64,000 bases of DNA from JAJPKK01 sp963800215 (lineage in GTDB: Bacteria > Pseudomonadota > Alphaproteobacteria > Rhizobiales > Xanthobacteraceae), in assembly GCA_963800215.1 (NCBI GenBank), contig CAWCZY010000001.1, positions 248,001 to 312,000 on the forward strand. Direction: 5' to 3'. The notes beneath the pieces are model-generated. The model was not told the DNA's origin. It searched no databases and saw only the letters and a list, made by a program, of their open reading frames with translations. The position numbers and the translations under genes are program-made. Numbering within the stretch: position 1 is the stretch's first letter; the number at the start of each line of letters is the position of its first letter. Positions 1-10,670 of this stretch are shown here, piece by piece.

Positions 1-1006
1 CACGGGACTGACGCCGACCGCCTTGGCGGCGGCAAATTCCGCCGTGAACGGCTCGCCGCGTTCCAGCGCGGAACGCAGGCCGGCGGCGACTAATGCGAAC
101 CGCAGCAACTCGTCGGTCTTGGGGGTGGCAGAATTCGACGACCTGATCCCGGATCGTCTTGACCGAGGCCTCGACCGCGTCGAGGCGGCTGTTGAGGCCG
201 GCCAGCTCCGCCTTCGCGTTCTGGTGGAGCTTGTCCTGGTCGGCATCGGTGCGGTTCGCGTCGGCCACTGCTTTGGCGACGGATTCGGCGCGTTCGCGAG
301 CCGCCTGAACGGCGGTCGCATTGTCCCCACTCCGGCGATCGAGCGCGGTCACACGCTCCGCCATCGGCTTGATCTCCGCTTGCACCGTGGCGAGCCGCGT
401 CGACAAGTCCTTGATCGCGGCGGCATCGGCCTTTCCGGAGTCGTATGCGGCGGCCGGGGGCGCGGATTCGAGCCGGGAAATTCGCGCCGACAGTTCCTCG
501 ATCTTACCGCTGTCGGCCCGGCCGCTTCCAGGCGCCGGCGCCGGCGGCGCGGCTTCGAGCTTGGCGAGACGCGCCGACAATTCCTCGATCTTGGCGGCGG
601 GGACCTTGCCCATGTCGGGCACCGTCGCCGCCGCCACATCGGCCGCGCTCTGGGTCTGCAATTCAAGACGGGCCAGACGGGCATTCAGATCGTCGGTGTT
701 GAGCTCATCGAGCGGGGCGAAGTAAATCCATGCGGCGCCGCCTGCGAGGACGGCGAGCCCCGCACCGAGCGTGCCCGCGGCCAGGATGGGAAACCACGGC
801 GTGCGGGGGCGGGCGGCAGGTGGGACGGCGCTCGGCTCGGAGGCCGGCGCAGCGGCTGACGCGACAGCCTCGGGCGAAGGTTCGGCGGAGGCGGCGTCCG
901 CGACAGGCACTTCCACCGCCTCGACATCGATGGTCGGCGGCTGCCGGCGCCGCCGGCCCTCCGGCGGCCCGCTGCCCTGCCCTGCCTCGTCACCCGTATC
1001 CGCCAT
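1..1006 (-). CDS. Mitofilin-family inner-membrane protein (partial, frameshifted)
   Basis: The ATG at 1006 opens a frame with an acidic/proline-rich cytoplasmic N-terminus, one membrane segment near residues 75-95 (PWFPILAAGTLGAGLAVLAG), then long coiled-coil-prone repeats of the type KIEELSARLAKLE. This layout matches the alphaproteobacterial mitofilin/COG4223 proteins found downstream of hemC and hemD. The gene runs off the left edge. Near position 130 the reading frame changes: removing one base from the bases after GAATTC restores an Ala/Leu-rich tail (ALVAAGLRSALERGEPF) typical of the family. Role by family: anchored periplasmic scaffold of unknown exact function. Family call is fairly secure; the frameshift is probably a sequence error. 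Confidence 0.75.
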   Translation of the reverse strand, partial: MADTGDEAGQGSGPPEGRRRRQPPTIDVEAVEVPVADAASAEPSPEAVASAAAPASEPSAVPPAARPRTPWFPILAAGTLGAGLAVLAGGAAWIYFAPLDELNTDDLNARLARLELQTQSAADVAAATVPDMGKVPAAKIEELSARLAKLEAAPPAPAPGSGRADSGKIEELSARISRLESAPPAAAYDSGKADAAAIKDLSTRLATVQAEIKPMAERVTALDRRSGDNATAVQAARERAESVAKAVADANRTDADQDKLHQNAKAELAGLNSRLDAVEASVKTIRDQVVEFCHPQDRRVAAVRISRRRPAFRAGTRRAVHGGICRRQGGRRQSR

Positions 1007-1080
1007 GGCGTGTCTCCGATTCCGAACCAACGGCATACTGCGGACTCGGGGTCCCGGCAATGGAGCTTCACGCCATGTTT

Positions 1081-1797
1081 TCACGCCCTATCGACAAGCG
1101 CGAGAAGGGCTGCCTCGTTCGGCGCCGCGGCAATCTCCACGGCGGCGGCAGCCGCCGCAATAAGCGGCGCCGCGACCTGGGCCGACAGGCAGAAGTGCCT
1201 GACCTTCATCGCAGAATCCACGATCCCGGCGGCCTTCGCGGCGCTGATGAAGGCACTGGCAGTGCGTGCGGAATAATGCAGCACCCCGTCGATCGCGCCG
1301 CCTGAGATGGCCGCGCGCACATCCGCGTCGAAATCACTCACAATCACGGCGCGATAGGCGATGACGGTCTCCACCGCCCGCCCGGCCTTACCCAGGATCC
1401 CGGCGAGATCGCCGGCGCGATCGCCGCCGGCGAAATAGAGGAGAGGCAGCACGGTACCCTCAGACCCGGCCACGATCAGCGCGGCGAGGTCGCCGACATC
1501 GCCTTCCGCGGATACCACATTGGTGAGCCCGGCCGCGACGGCCGCTTCCCGGGTGCGCGCCCCGACGGCAAAGGCGGGCAGGGCGGCAAGCGCGCCGAAC
1601 CGGCGATGCGACGCGACGGCACGCGCCGCATTGGCGCTGGTGAACACCACGCCTGCCCAGGGGCCCACACCAAACACGGCGTCCGCGACCGGCTCGATCC
1701 GCAGCAGCGGCGCCAGCCGAACCTCGTGGCCGCGGGAGCGCAGCAGCGCCGCGGTGCGCGCGCCCTCCGGTTCCGGCCTGGTGACGAGGAGGCGCAC
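1081..1797 (-). CDS. hemD: Uroporphyrinogen-III synthase
   Basis: 238 residues beginning MRLLVTRPEPEGARTAALL, the characteristic N-terminus of HemD, which closes and inverts ring D of hydroxymethylbilane to give uroporphyrinogen III in the cytosol. Length fits the family (about 240). It starts 4 bases after the hemC stop and is followed by the mitofilin-like gene, so the three genes form one operon transcribed leftward. HemD is poorly conserved in sequence, but the gene order supports the call. No defects seen. Confidence 0.92.
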   Translation of the reverse strand: MRLLVTRPEPEGARTAALLRSRGHEVRLAPLLRIEPVADAVFGVGPWAGVVFTSANAARAVASHRRFGALAALPAFAVGARTREAAVAAGLTNVVSAEGDVGDLAALIVAGSEGTVLPLLYFAGGDRAGDLAGILGKAGRAVETVIAYRAVIVSDFDADVRAAISGGAIDGVLHYSARTASAFISAAKAAGIVDSAMKVRHFCLSAQVAAPLIAAAAAAVEIAAAPNEAALLALVDRA

Positions 1798-1801
1798 GGG
1801 C

Positions 1802-2740
1802 TCAACCGGCGGTAAAGAAATCCGGCGCCGCCCGGCTCTTCAATTCCCGGCCTGCATCAGCGCCGAGCCGTACCGCATCGGCAATCGCGCCGGTGCGGAC
1901 GGTCTCCAGGGATTCGCTGCCGTCGGGCCGCAGGATCATGCCGCGAAACGCCACCGTGCCGGCGGCAATGCGCGCATGGCCCGCGATAGGCGTGCGGCAG
2001 GAACCGTCGAGCACGGCGAGAAAGGCGCGCTCCGCGCCCAACGCGGTCAGCGTGTCCGCATCGTCGACGGCGGCGAGGAGTTCGCGGGTGCGGCGGTCCT
2101 CGGTACGGGTTTCGATCCCGATCGCCCCTTGCCCGACCGCCGGCAGGAAGCGGTCCACATCGAGGATGCTGGTCGCGGCGGCGGCGCGGCCGAGCCGGTT
2201 GAGGCCGGCCAGCGCCAGCAAGGTCGCATCCACCACGCCGTCATCGAGCTTCTTCAGGCGAGTCTCCACATTGCCGCGAAACGGTACCACGGTGATATCC
2301 GGCCGCAGGCGCTTGACCATCGCCTGGCGGCGCAACGAGGCCGTGCCCACCACCGCGCCGGGGGGAAGGCCGTCGAGGGTCGCCGCCTTGCGGCTGATGA
2401 AGGCGTCGCGGACATCCTCGCGCGGCAGGCAGGCCGCGAGCATGAGCCCGTCCGGCAGCACCGTCGGCATGTCCTTGCTGGAATGCACGGCGAGATCGAT
2501 GCTGCGCTCGATCAGCGCCTGCTCGATCTCCTTGGTGAACAGGCCCTTGCCGCCGACCTCGGACAGCGGCCGGTCCTGGATCACGTCGCCGGACGTCTTG
2601 ATCACCGTGATCGCGATGGAATCGGGTGCGACGCCATGAGCGGCCGCCAGCCGTGCGCGCACGTCATGGGCCTGCCACAGCGCCAGCGGGCTGCCGCGGC
2701 TGCCGATGCGCAGAAACGGCGCGGCGGAGGATTGCGTCAT
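1802..2740 (-). CDS. hemC: Hydroxymethylbilane synthase (porphobilinogen deaminase)
   Basis: 312 residues, full length for HemC. The protein condenses four porphobilinogens into hydroxymethylbilane. Visible signatures are the N-terminal RIGSRGSPLALWQAHDVR, the KGLFTKEIEQAL stretch, the HSSKDMPT active-site region, and Cys248 in LDGSCRTPIAG, which carries the dipyrromethane cofactor. The start at 2740 fits the usual N-terminus. It is the first gene of the hemC-hemD-mitofilin unit and is divergent from tsaD, sharing an intergenic region of about 100 bases. Confidence 0.96.
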   Translation of the reverse strand: MTQSSAAPFLRIGSRGSPLALWQAHDVRARLAAAHGVAPDSIAITVIKTSGDVIQDRPLSEVGGKGLFTKEIEQALIERSIDLAVHSSKDMPTVLPDGLMLAACLPREDVRDAFISRKAATLDGLPPGAVVGTASLRRQAMVKRLRPDITVVPFRGNVETRLKKLDDGVVDATLLALAGLNRLGRAAAATSILDVDRFLPAVGQGAIGIETRTEDRRTRELLAAVDDADTLTALGAERAFLAVLDGSCRTPIAGHARIAAGTVAFRGMILRPDGSESLETVRTGAIADAVRLGADAGRELKSRAAPDFFTAG

Positions 2741-2841
2741 GGGACCCCGTAATGCTACTCGCGGACGGTAAACGTTCTCGTTGACAAGTAAGCACCACGG
2801 CGCCCGCGAAAATGCAAACCGCGGAACTCGCGCGAGGCAAC

Positions 2842-3915
2842 ATGATCGTGCTCGGCATCGAGACGACCTGCGACGAAACCGCGGCGGCGCTGGTCGAGCG
2901 GACCGAGGACGGCCGCGGCACTATCCTCTCCAACGTGGTGCTGTCGCAGATCGAGGAGCATGCGGCATTCGGCGGCGTGGTGCCGGAGATCGCGGCGCGC
3001 GCCCATGTGGAGGCGCTCGACATCATCATCGCCACCGCCATGCGCGACGCCGGCCGCGGTTTTGCCGACATCGACGGCGTCGCCGCCGCGGCCGGTCCCG
3101 GCCTGATCGGCGGCGTCATCGTCGGCCTGACCACCGCCAAGGCGATCGCCCTGGTGCGGGAAAAGCCGCTGGTCGCGGTCAATCACCTGGAGGCCCATGC
3201 GCTCACCGTGCGGCTCACCGACGCGACGCCGTTTCCCTATTGCCTGTTCCTGGCGTCCGGCGGCCATACCCAAATCGTCGCGGTGCGCGGCGTCGGCGAC
3301 TACGTCCGCCTCGGCACCACCCGCGACGACGCCATCGGCGAGGCGTTCGACAAGACCGCAAAGCTCCTCGGCCTCGGCTACCCCGGCGGGCCGAAGGTCG
3401 AGCGAGAGGCGGCGCGAGGCGACCGCGGCCGGTTCCTGCTGCCGCGTCCCATGAGCGGCCGGCGCGATGCCGATTTCTCCCTGTCCGGGCTCAAGACCGC
3501 GGTGCGGCTCGAGGCCGAGAAGATCGCCCCTCTGTCGGACCAGGACGTGGCCGATCTCGCCGCTTCGTTCCAGCTCGCCGTGGTGGAGATGGTGACCGAC
3601 CGGCTGCGGCACGGCCTGCGCCTGTTTCGCGAACGCTTCGGCGCGCCCACCGCCCTGGTGGCGGCCGGCGGCGTCGCCGCGAACCAGGCGATCCGTGACG
3701 CCCTCCTCGATGTCGCCCTGCAGGACCAGGTGCCGCTGGTGGTTCCCCCGCCCGCTTTGTGCACCGACAATGCCGCGATGATCGCCTGGGCCGGCGCGGA
3801 GCGGCTCGCGCACGGCCTGCGGGATACACTGGACGTGAGCCCGCGTGCGCGCTGGCCGCTCGACCAGGTGGACAAGGCGGCCGCCGCGCCGCCGGCGGTG
3901 GCCGCGGAAGCATAA
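2842..3915 (+). CDS. tsaD: tRNA N6-adenosine threonylcarbamoyltransferase
   Basis: About 357 residues from the ATG at 2842 (MIVLGIETTCDETAAALVE); an in-frame ATG at 2812 adds ten unconserved residues and is less likely. TsaD transfers the threonylcarbamoyl group to A37 of ANN-decoding tRNAs with TsaB and TsaE. The metal-binding NHLEAH motif and the ASGGHTQ nucleotide loop are intact, as is the GGVAANQAIRDAL segment. The C-terminus ends in a short Ala/Pro tail. gpsA follows after 7 bases, so the genes are probably cotranscribed. Confidence 0.96.
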   Translation: MIVLGIETTCDETAAALVERTEDGRGTILSNVVLSQIEEHAAFGGVVPEIAARAHVEALDIIIATAMRDAGRGFADIDGVAAAAGPGLIGGVIVGLTTAKAIALVREKPLVAVNHLEAHALTVRLTDATPFPYCLFLASGGHTQIVAVRGVGDYVRLGTTRDDAIGEAFDKTAKLLGLGYPGGPKVEREAARGDRGRFLLPRPMSGRRDADFSLSGLKTAVRLEAEKIAPLSDQDVADLAASFQLAVVEMVTDRLRHGLRLFRERFGAPTALVAAGGVAANQAIRDALLDVALQDQVPLVVPPPALCTDNAAMIAWAGAERLAHGLRDTLDVSPRARWPLDQVDKAAAAPPAVAAEA

Positions 3916-3922
3916 GCCCGCC

Positions 3923-4912
3923 ATGATCGTCGAACGCATCGCGGTGGTCGGGGCGGGCGCCTGGGGGACCGCGCTCGCGAACGTCATCGCCCGGGCCGGC
4001 CGTGCGGTAACCTTGTGGGCCCGCGACCCCGACGTCGCCGCCGCCATTCGGGAAAGGCGCGAAAGCCCGCGATTGCCCGGGGTGCTTGTCGACGAGCGGG
4101 TGGCGCTCGGCGCCCTGTCCGCGAACAGGCCGCAAGGCGACGCGATCCTCGTCGTGGTGCCCGCCCAGACCTTGCGCGCCGCCGTTTGCGATCTCGCCGG
4201 CGCGGTCGCTCGGGGCACGCCGGTGGTCGCCTGCGCCAAGGGCATCGAGCGCGGCACCGGACTTTTCATGACGCAGATCATCGCGGAATGCCTGCCGGCC
4301 TCTATCCCCGCGATCCTGTCGGGGCCGAGCTTCGCCGGCGACGTGGCGCGGGGATTGCCGACCGCGGTGACGCTCGCCGCGCCGGACGAGGCCACCGCGC
4401 GGCTGCTCGCCCATTCGCTCGGCTCCGCGACGTTTCGGCCCTACCATTCGACCGACGTGCGCGGCGTCGAGATCGGCGGCGCCGCCAAGAATGTGCTGGC
4501 GATCGCCGCCGGCATCGTCGCCGGCCGCAAGCTCGGCGCCAGCGCCGCAGCGGCGCTGACGACCCGCGGCTTCGCCGAGCTGGTGCGGTTCGGCCGGGCG
4601 CACGGCGCGCGCATGGAAACGCTGACCGGCCTGTCCGGGCTCGGCGACCTCATCTTGACCTGCTCGAGCGTGCAGTCGCGTAATTTCTGGCTCGGCCGCA
4701 TGCTCGGAGAGGGCCGCACCCTCGACGAAGTGGGCCGGGCCGGCCAGCTTGCCGAAGGCGTCTTCACGGCGTCGGTGCTGGTCGAGATGGCACGGGCAAA
4801 AGAGGTCGAGACGCCGATCGCCGCCGCCGTCGCCGCCGTACTCGACGGGACGCTCGGCATCGACGCGGCGATCGAGGCGTTGCTGACAAGGCCGTTCCGC
4901 GCGGAGGGATGA
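3923..4912 (+). CDS. gpsA: Glycerol-3-phosphate dehydrogenase [NAD(P)+]
   Basis: 329 residues from the ATG at 3923. GpsA reduces dihydroxyacetone phosphate to sn-glycerol 3-phosphate for phospholipid synthesis. The Rossmann GAGAWGTALA motif lies at residues 9-18, followed by LSGPSFAGDVA and the catalytic-lysine region GGAAKNVLAIAAGI, all intact. It begins 7 bases after tsaD and its stop overlaps the start of the EVE-domain gene (ATGA), which indicates translational coupling. Confidence 0.96.
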   Translation: MIVERIAVVGAGAWGTALANVIARAGRAVTLWARDPDVAAAIRERRESPRLPGVLVDERVALGALSANRPQGDAILVVVPAQTLRAAVCDLAGAVARGTPVVACAKGIERGTGLFMTQIIAECLPASIPAILSGPSFAGDVARGLPTAVTLAAPDEATARLLAHSLGSATFRPYHSTDVRGVEIGGAAKNVLAIAAGIVAGRKLGASAAAALTTRGFAELVRFGRAHGARMETLTGLSGLGDLILTCSSVQSRNFWLGRMLGEGRTLDEVGRAGQLAEGVFTASVLVEMARAKEVETPIAAAVAAVLDGTLGIDAAIEALLTRPFRAEG

Positions 4913-5337
4913 ACATGAATTACTGGCTGATCAAATCGGAACCGGCGACATGGTCGTGGGACATGCAGGTCAAGAAGGGCGCCAAGGGCGAGGCCTGGAC
5001 CGGGGTTCGCAACCACACCGCCAAGCAGAACCTGATGAAGATGAAGAAGGGCGACCGCGCCTTTTTCTACCATTCCAACGAGGGTAAGGAGATCGTGGGG
5101 ATCGCCGAGGTGATCCGCGAAAGCTTCCCCGATCCGACCGCGTCCCCCGGCGACCCCTGGGTCGCGGTGGACGTGCGCGCCGTGGCGCCGTTTGCGAAGC
5201 CGGTCTCCCTCGCAGCCATCAAAGCCGAGCCCAAGCTCAAGGAGATGGCGCTCATCAAGCAATCGCGGCTCTCGGTCCAGCCGGTGACGGCGCAGGAATG
5301 GAAGGCCGTCTGCGCCATGGGCGGAGTGAAGCCGTAG
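4909..5337 (+). CDS. EVE domain-containing protein
   Basis: 142 residues, the typical size of a single-domain EVE protein (PUA-like fold). The N-terminus MNYWLIKSEPATWSWDM and the later GDRAFFYHSN are family signatures. EVE domains bind modified bases; a role in RNA or modified-DNA recognition is suspected but not settled. The ATG overlaps the gpsA stop; an alternative ATG lies two codons downstream and gives the more usual start. Last gene of the tsaD-gpsA-EVE unit. Confidence 0.93.
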   Translation: MNMNYWLIKSEPATWSWDMQVKKGAKGEAWTGVRNHTAKQNLMKMKKGDRAFFYHSNEGKEIVGIAEVIRESFPDPTASPGDPWVAVDVRAVAPFAKPVSLAAIKAEPKLKEMALIKQSRLSVQPVTAQEWKAVCAMGGVKP

Positions 5338-5531
5338 CGCCGCGGTCGGACGGAACCCATTGAAGTCGTGGGGCGACTTCGCAGCCCCGGGCCATCTGTT
5401 CAGATCGTCCCGACAGGGCCTGCTTTTCTCTTGATGATGTTCCTTCTCATGGGCTAATTCCTACGTTAGACTAAGTCAAAGAGGAAGCCATCCGTCGCGA
5501 TCCCTGGATGGCCCAAGACCGGGCGGAAAAC

Positions 5532-5939
5532 ATGAAAACATCGGTACGCGCGTCTCTGCTGCTGGGGCTGGCACTGATCGTTCCGCTTGCGCTGGCGAGC
5601 GCGGCATGGGCGGGCGGCGCCTCGCTCGACGAGGACGAGGAAGATACGAGCAATGCCGGCGTATCCTTCTTCGGCTTTGCCAAGGACCTGGACCACGGCG
5701 GCGGCGTAGCCGACGCCAAAGTGAGCGCCGACATCAAGAATCGCAATGCCAGCCTCGTGACCCGGACCGACGACCAGGGGCATTTCAAGTTTTCCGGGTT
5801 CAGCAAGGAAATCGACCCCAAGGACGTCGACATCACCTGCAGCAAGGAAGGCTTCAAGCTGCAGCGCACCGTCCGCCGCCAGGCGGCTGGCGATGCCGTG
5901 AGCACCGTCGAGGTCGATTGCCTGATGGTCAAACCCTAG
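5532..5939 (+). CDS. Small secreted protein with transthyretin-like (carboxypeptidase-regulatory) fold
   Basis: 135 residues from the ATG at 5532. A Sec signal peptide (MKTSVRASLLLGLALIVPLA ending near AWA) precedes an acidic linker and one domain with the pattern G-V-A-D-A-K-V-x-A plus TDDQGHFKFSGF. That is the strand arrangement of carboxypeptidase-regulatory/transthyretin-like beta sandwiches. Two Cys near the end (DITCSK, VDCLM) may pair. An upstream ATG at 5508 in frame would put residues before the signal peptide. It ends 16 bases before the next gene, whose N-terminal domain has a similar fold, so the two probably act together in the periplasm. Function unknown. Confidence 0.7.
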   Translation: MKTSVRASLLLGLALIVPLALASAAWAGGASLDEDEEDTSNAGVSFFGFAKDLDHGGGVADAKVSADIKNRNASLVTRTDDQGHFKFSGFSKEIDPKDVDITCSKEGFKLQRTVRRQAAGDAVSTVEVDCLMVKP

Positions 5940-5955
5940 GTTTCGAAATCCCTGT

Positions 5956-7614
5956 GTGATGCGCATCCGCGGTGCCCTGCGTCTTCTCCTGATCGGCATT
6001 GCGTTCGCATTGTGTGCGCCGGCGACGGGATACGCCGCGCCGCCGCGCTCGGCGTTGAGCGGTCGCGTCACCTCGGTGCAGGAAGGCGCGATGGAGGGCG
6101 TGCTGGTCAGCGCCAAGCGTGACGGCTCGCCGATCACCGTCACGGTCGTGACCGACGATACCGGGCATTATGGCTTTCCCGCCGGCCGGCTTGCGCCCGG
6201 ACATTACGCGCTGCAGATCCGCGCCATCGGCTATGAGCTCGCCGGTCCCGCGAGCGCCGATGTCGGCCCCGAACAGCCGGCGACCGCCGATCTCGCGCTG
6301 ACGAAGGCCGAGGATATTTCCGGCCAGCTCACCAGCACCGAGTGGTTCACCAGCATGCCCGGCACGGCGGAACAGAAGCGTCCGCTGATCGAATGCATGA
6401 GCTGTCACACGCTGGAGCGGGTGGTGCGCTCGAAGTTCACCGCCGACGAATTCGTCGGCGTGCTCAAGCGCATGGCGAACTACGCCAACAACTCCACGAC
6501 CCTGCATCCGCAGCCGCGGATGGTCGAGCGTCCGGTGCCCGAGGATCGCGCTCGCAAGGTCGCGGAGTATCTCGCGACCGTCAACCTGAGCAAGACCGAC
6601 CGCTGGGACTACCCGCTCAAGACCCTGCCGCGTCCGACCGGGCGGGCGACGCGGGTGATCGTCACCGAATACGACATGCCGCGCGCGACCATCGCGCCCC
6701 ATGACGTGCGCACCGACGCCGACGGCTTCGTGTGGTACTCGAACTTCGTCGAGCCCTATCTCGGCCGGCTCGATCCGCGCACCGGCGCCCATGTGGAGTA
6801 CGCCTATCCGCTGCCCAAGCCGAATTTCCCCACCGGCGCGCTCGCGCTGGAGCCCGACCAGGACGGCAATTGGTGGCTGGCCCTGATGTTCCAGGGCGGG
6901 CTCGCCAAATTCGACCCCCACACCAAGACGTTTCGCCTCTATCCGCTGCCGGCGGAGCTCAACGACGACACCGCGCAGCAATCCATGGTGATGCCGCGCC
7001 AGTCCCATGTCGACGGCAAGGTCTGGACCAACGACGTCAATTCCCATTCGATCCTGCGGCTCGATCTCGCCACCGGCGGCTATGAGACCGTCGACCCCTT
7101 CAAGGACATGCCGGTGGGCCGCAACCATTCGCCCTATGGCATGACCGCGGACAAGGACAACAACCTGTTCTTCATGGACTTCGGCGACGAGAGCATCGGG
7201 CGCGTCGACGCCAAGACGTTTCGCGGCACGATCTACCAGACCCCGACCGCGCGCTCGCGGCCGCGCCGCACCATGCTGGACGACAAGGGCCGGCTGTGGT
7301 TCGCCGAATTCGCCGCCAACAAGCTCGGCATGTTCGACACCGGGCACGAGAGCTTCAAGGAATGGGACGTGCCGACGCCGCACACCTATCCCTATGACGC
7401 CTTTCTCGACAAGAACGGCGAATTGTGGAGCGGCTCGATGTCGAGCGACCGGGTGCTGCGGATGGACCCGCAAACCGGAAAATCGGTCGAATACCTGCTG
7501 CCGCACCAGACCAATGTGCGCCGCATCTTCATTGACGGCACCACCACCCCGGTGACTTTCTGGGCCGGCAACAACCATCACGCCGCCATCGTCAAGCTCG
7601 AGCCGCTCGATTAG
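5956..7614 (+). CDS. Secreted fusion: Cna/CarboxypepD-like domain + cytochrome c motif + Vgb-type beta-propeller
   Basis: About 552 residues; GTG at 5956 or ATG at 5959 may start. Order of parts: signal peptide (residues 1-27), a carboxypeptidase-regulatory-like beta domain (about 30-115, with TDDTGHYGFPAGRLAPGHYA), a single c-type heme site C147-M-S-C150-H151, and then a six- or seven-bladed propeller like virginiamycin B lyase, with repeated blades such as ADGFVWYSNFVEPYLGRLD and DDKGRLWFAEFAANKLGMFD. The Vgb catalytic role cannot be assumed; a redox or sensing role is suggested by the heme site. It follows the small transthyretin-like gene on the same strand. Intact. Confidence 0.85.
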   Translation: MMRIRGALRLLLIGIAFALCAPATGYAAPPRSALSGRVTSVQEGAMEGVLVSAKRDGSPITVTVVTDDTGHYGFPAGRLAPGHYALQIRAIGYELAGPASADVGPEQPATADLALTKAEDISGQLTSTEWFTSMPGTAEQKRPLIECMSCHTLERVVRSKFTADEFVGVLKRMANYANNSTTLHPQPRMVERPVPEDRARKVAEYLATVNLSKTDRWDYPLKTLPRPTGRATRVIVTEYDMPRATIAPHDVRTDADGFVWYSNFVEPYLGRLDPRTGAHVEYAYPLPKPNFPTGALALEPDQDGNWWLALMFQGGLAKFDPHTKTFRLYPLPAELNDDTAQQSMVMPRQSHVDGKVWTNDVNSHSILRLDLATGGYETVDPFKDMPVGRNHSPYGMTADKDNNLFFMDFGDESIGRVDAKTFRGTIYQTPTARSRPRRTMLDDKGRLWFAEFAANKLGMFDTGHESFKEWDVPTPHTYPYDAFLDKNGELWSGSMSSDRVLRMDPQTGKSVEYLLPHQTNVRRIFIDGTTTPVTFWAGNNHHAAIVKLEPLD

Positions 7615-7645
7615 ATCGCATCCCGCGAACCGGCGACCCTATCGC

Positions 7646-7686
7646 TGTCATTGCCCGGCTCGACCAGGCTCGACCGGGCGATGACA
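7646..7686. repeat. Palindromic intergenic repeat, family A
   Basis: An imperfect inverted repeat (TGTCATTGCCCGGCTCGAC pairing with the reverse complement at the right end) lies downstream of the propeller gene. A longer relative occurs at 16855-16945. The stem could terminate transcription or be a REP-like element. The rest of 7615-7907 shows only the leader of acs, with a possible ribosome site (GGAGGAG) just before its ATG. Confidence 0.7.
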
Positions 7687-7907
7687 TGTAAAGGGTGCGT
7701 GAACCGAACGAAACGTTCGCTGTGCCGACCACTACCAATTGCTAGGCCGCGCCGCGCGGCGGCGCTTGATCTCGATCAAGCCTGCGCGACCAAAGTGTGA
7801 CATTCGATGCCTTGTGACTCTCCGAGCGGGCGTCGCATAATGGCGGCCGGGAAACGTTCAATAACATCGCGCAGGCATCGAGCGAGAATGCGCGGAGGAG
7901 TGCGGGC

Positions 7908-9856
<1,949 letters not shown>

Positions 9857-9890
9857 GGGCCGGGCAAATCCCAACCCAGCCATTCCGGGG

Positions 9891-9985
9891 CGCCGCGTCA
9901 GCGGCGAACCCGGAATCCAGACGGCCACGCGACTCGCCCCGCAGACTGGATTCCGGGTTCGCGCGAAAGTGCGCGCCCCGGAATG
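9891..9985. repeat. Large palindromic repeat (REP/BIME-like)
   Basis: The left arm CATTCCGGGGCGC and the segment CCCGGAATCCAG are mirrored by CTGGATTCCGGG and GCGCGCCCCGGAATG, giving a near-palindrome of 95 bases between acs and the transpeptidase gene. This is a common rhizobial intergenic element type. A short truncated relative (GTCATTCCGGGCGCGCCGC) lies at about 30632-30650. Confidence 0.8.
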
Positions 9986-10127
9986 ACGGCATGAGCGAGT
10001 CCGGCCCGCCCGGTGTGGCGGGGCGGCTACACTCCGCGCTTGTTTGCGAATTGCGGCCCCGAGGTAACGATCTCGCGGCCGTTTTTTGGTATTGTGCCGT
10101 CGGGGAATTTTGCATCGGGGTGCTTCA

Positions 10128-10646
10128 ATGATTCGGTCTCGCCTTTCGGCCGCGACTGCAGTCGCGGCAATTCTCGTCGGATATCCCGCTCTCACCACTG
10201 CGGCCGCCGCGCGTGGCGAAACCGTCGCCATCAGCGGCTATTCGCCGGGCACCATCGTGGTGCGGACCAGCCAGCGGGCGCTCTACTACGTCATCGATTC
10301 CGGACATGCGCTGCGCTACCCGGTCGGCGTCGGCCGCCTGGGCAAGCAATGGTCCGGGACCTCCTACATCAACGGCAAGTATCTCAGCCCGGCGTGGTCG
10401 CCCCCGGCTGAAATCCGTCACGACAAGCCGTCGCTGCCGGCCGTCATTCCGGGCGGGTCTCCGCACAACCCGATGGGCGTCGCGGCGATGACGCTCGCCG
10501 GCGGCGAATACGCCATCCACGGCACCAACCAGCCGGGCTCGATCGGCGGCTTCGTGTCCTACGGCTGCATCCGCATGTACAACCAGGACATCACCGACCT
10601 GTTCGCGCGGGTCGGCTACGGCACCACCGTGGTGGTGATGCAGTAA
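10128..10646 (+). CDS. L,D-transpeptidase (YkuD/ErfK family)
   Basis: 172 residues from the ATG at 10128, with a signal peptide ending near ALTTAAAARG. The YkuD domain fills the rest. The catalytic motif is intact: His131 in IHGTNQPGSIGG and Cys147 in SYGCIRM. Such enzymes form 3-3 peptidoglycan crosslinks or attach proteins to peptidoglycan in the periplasm. The ORF extends 14 codons upstream of this ATG, but that extension would interrupt the signal peptide. Monocistronic, preceded by the palindromic repeat. Confidence 0.92.
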   Translation: MIRSRLSAATAVAAILVGYPALTTAAAARGETVAISGYSPGTIVVRTSQRALYYVIDSGHALRYPVGVGRLGKQWSGTSYINGKYLSPAWSPPAEIRHDKPSLPAVIPGGSPHNPMGVAAMTLAGGEYAIHGTNQPGSIGGFVSYGCIRMYNQDITDLFARVGYGTTVVVMQ

Positions 10647-10670
10647 GCTGCGGATTGGCGGGATCACCCG

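Noticed and set aside
5956..7614. Streptogramin resistance lyase
   Set aside because: The protein has an extra cytochrome motif and N-terminal domain and is exported; resistance function is not supported.
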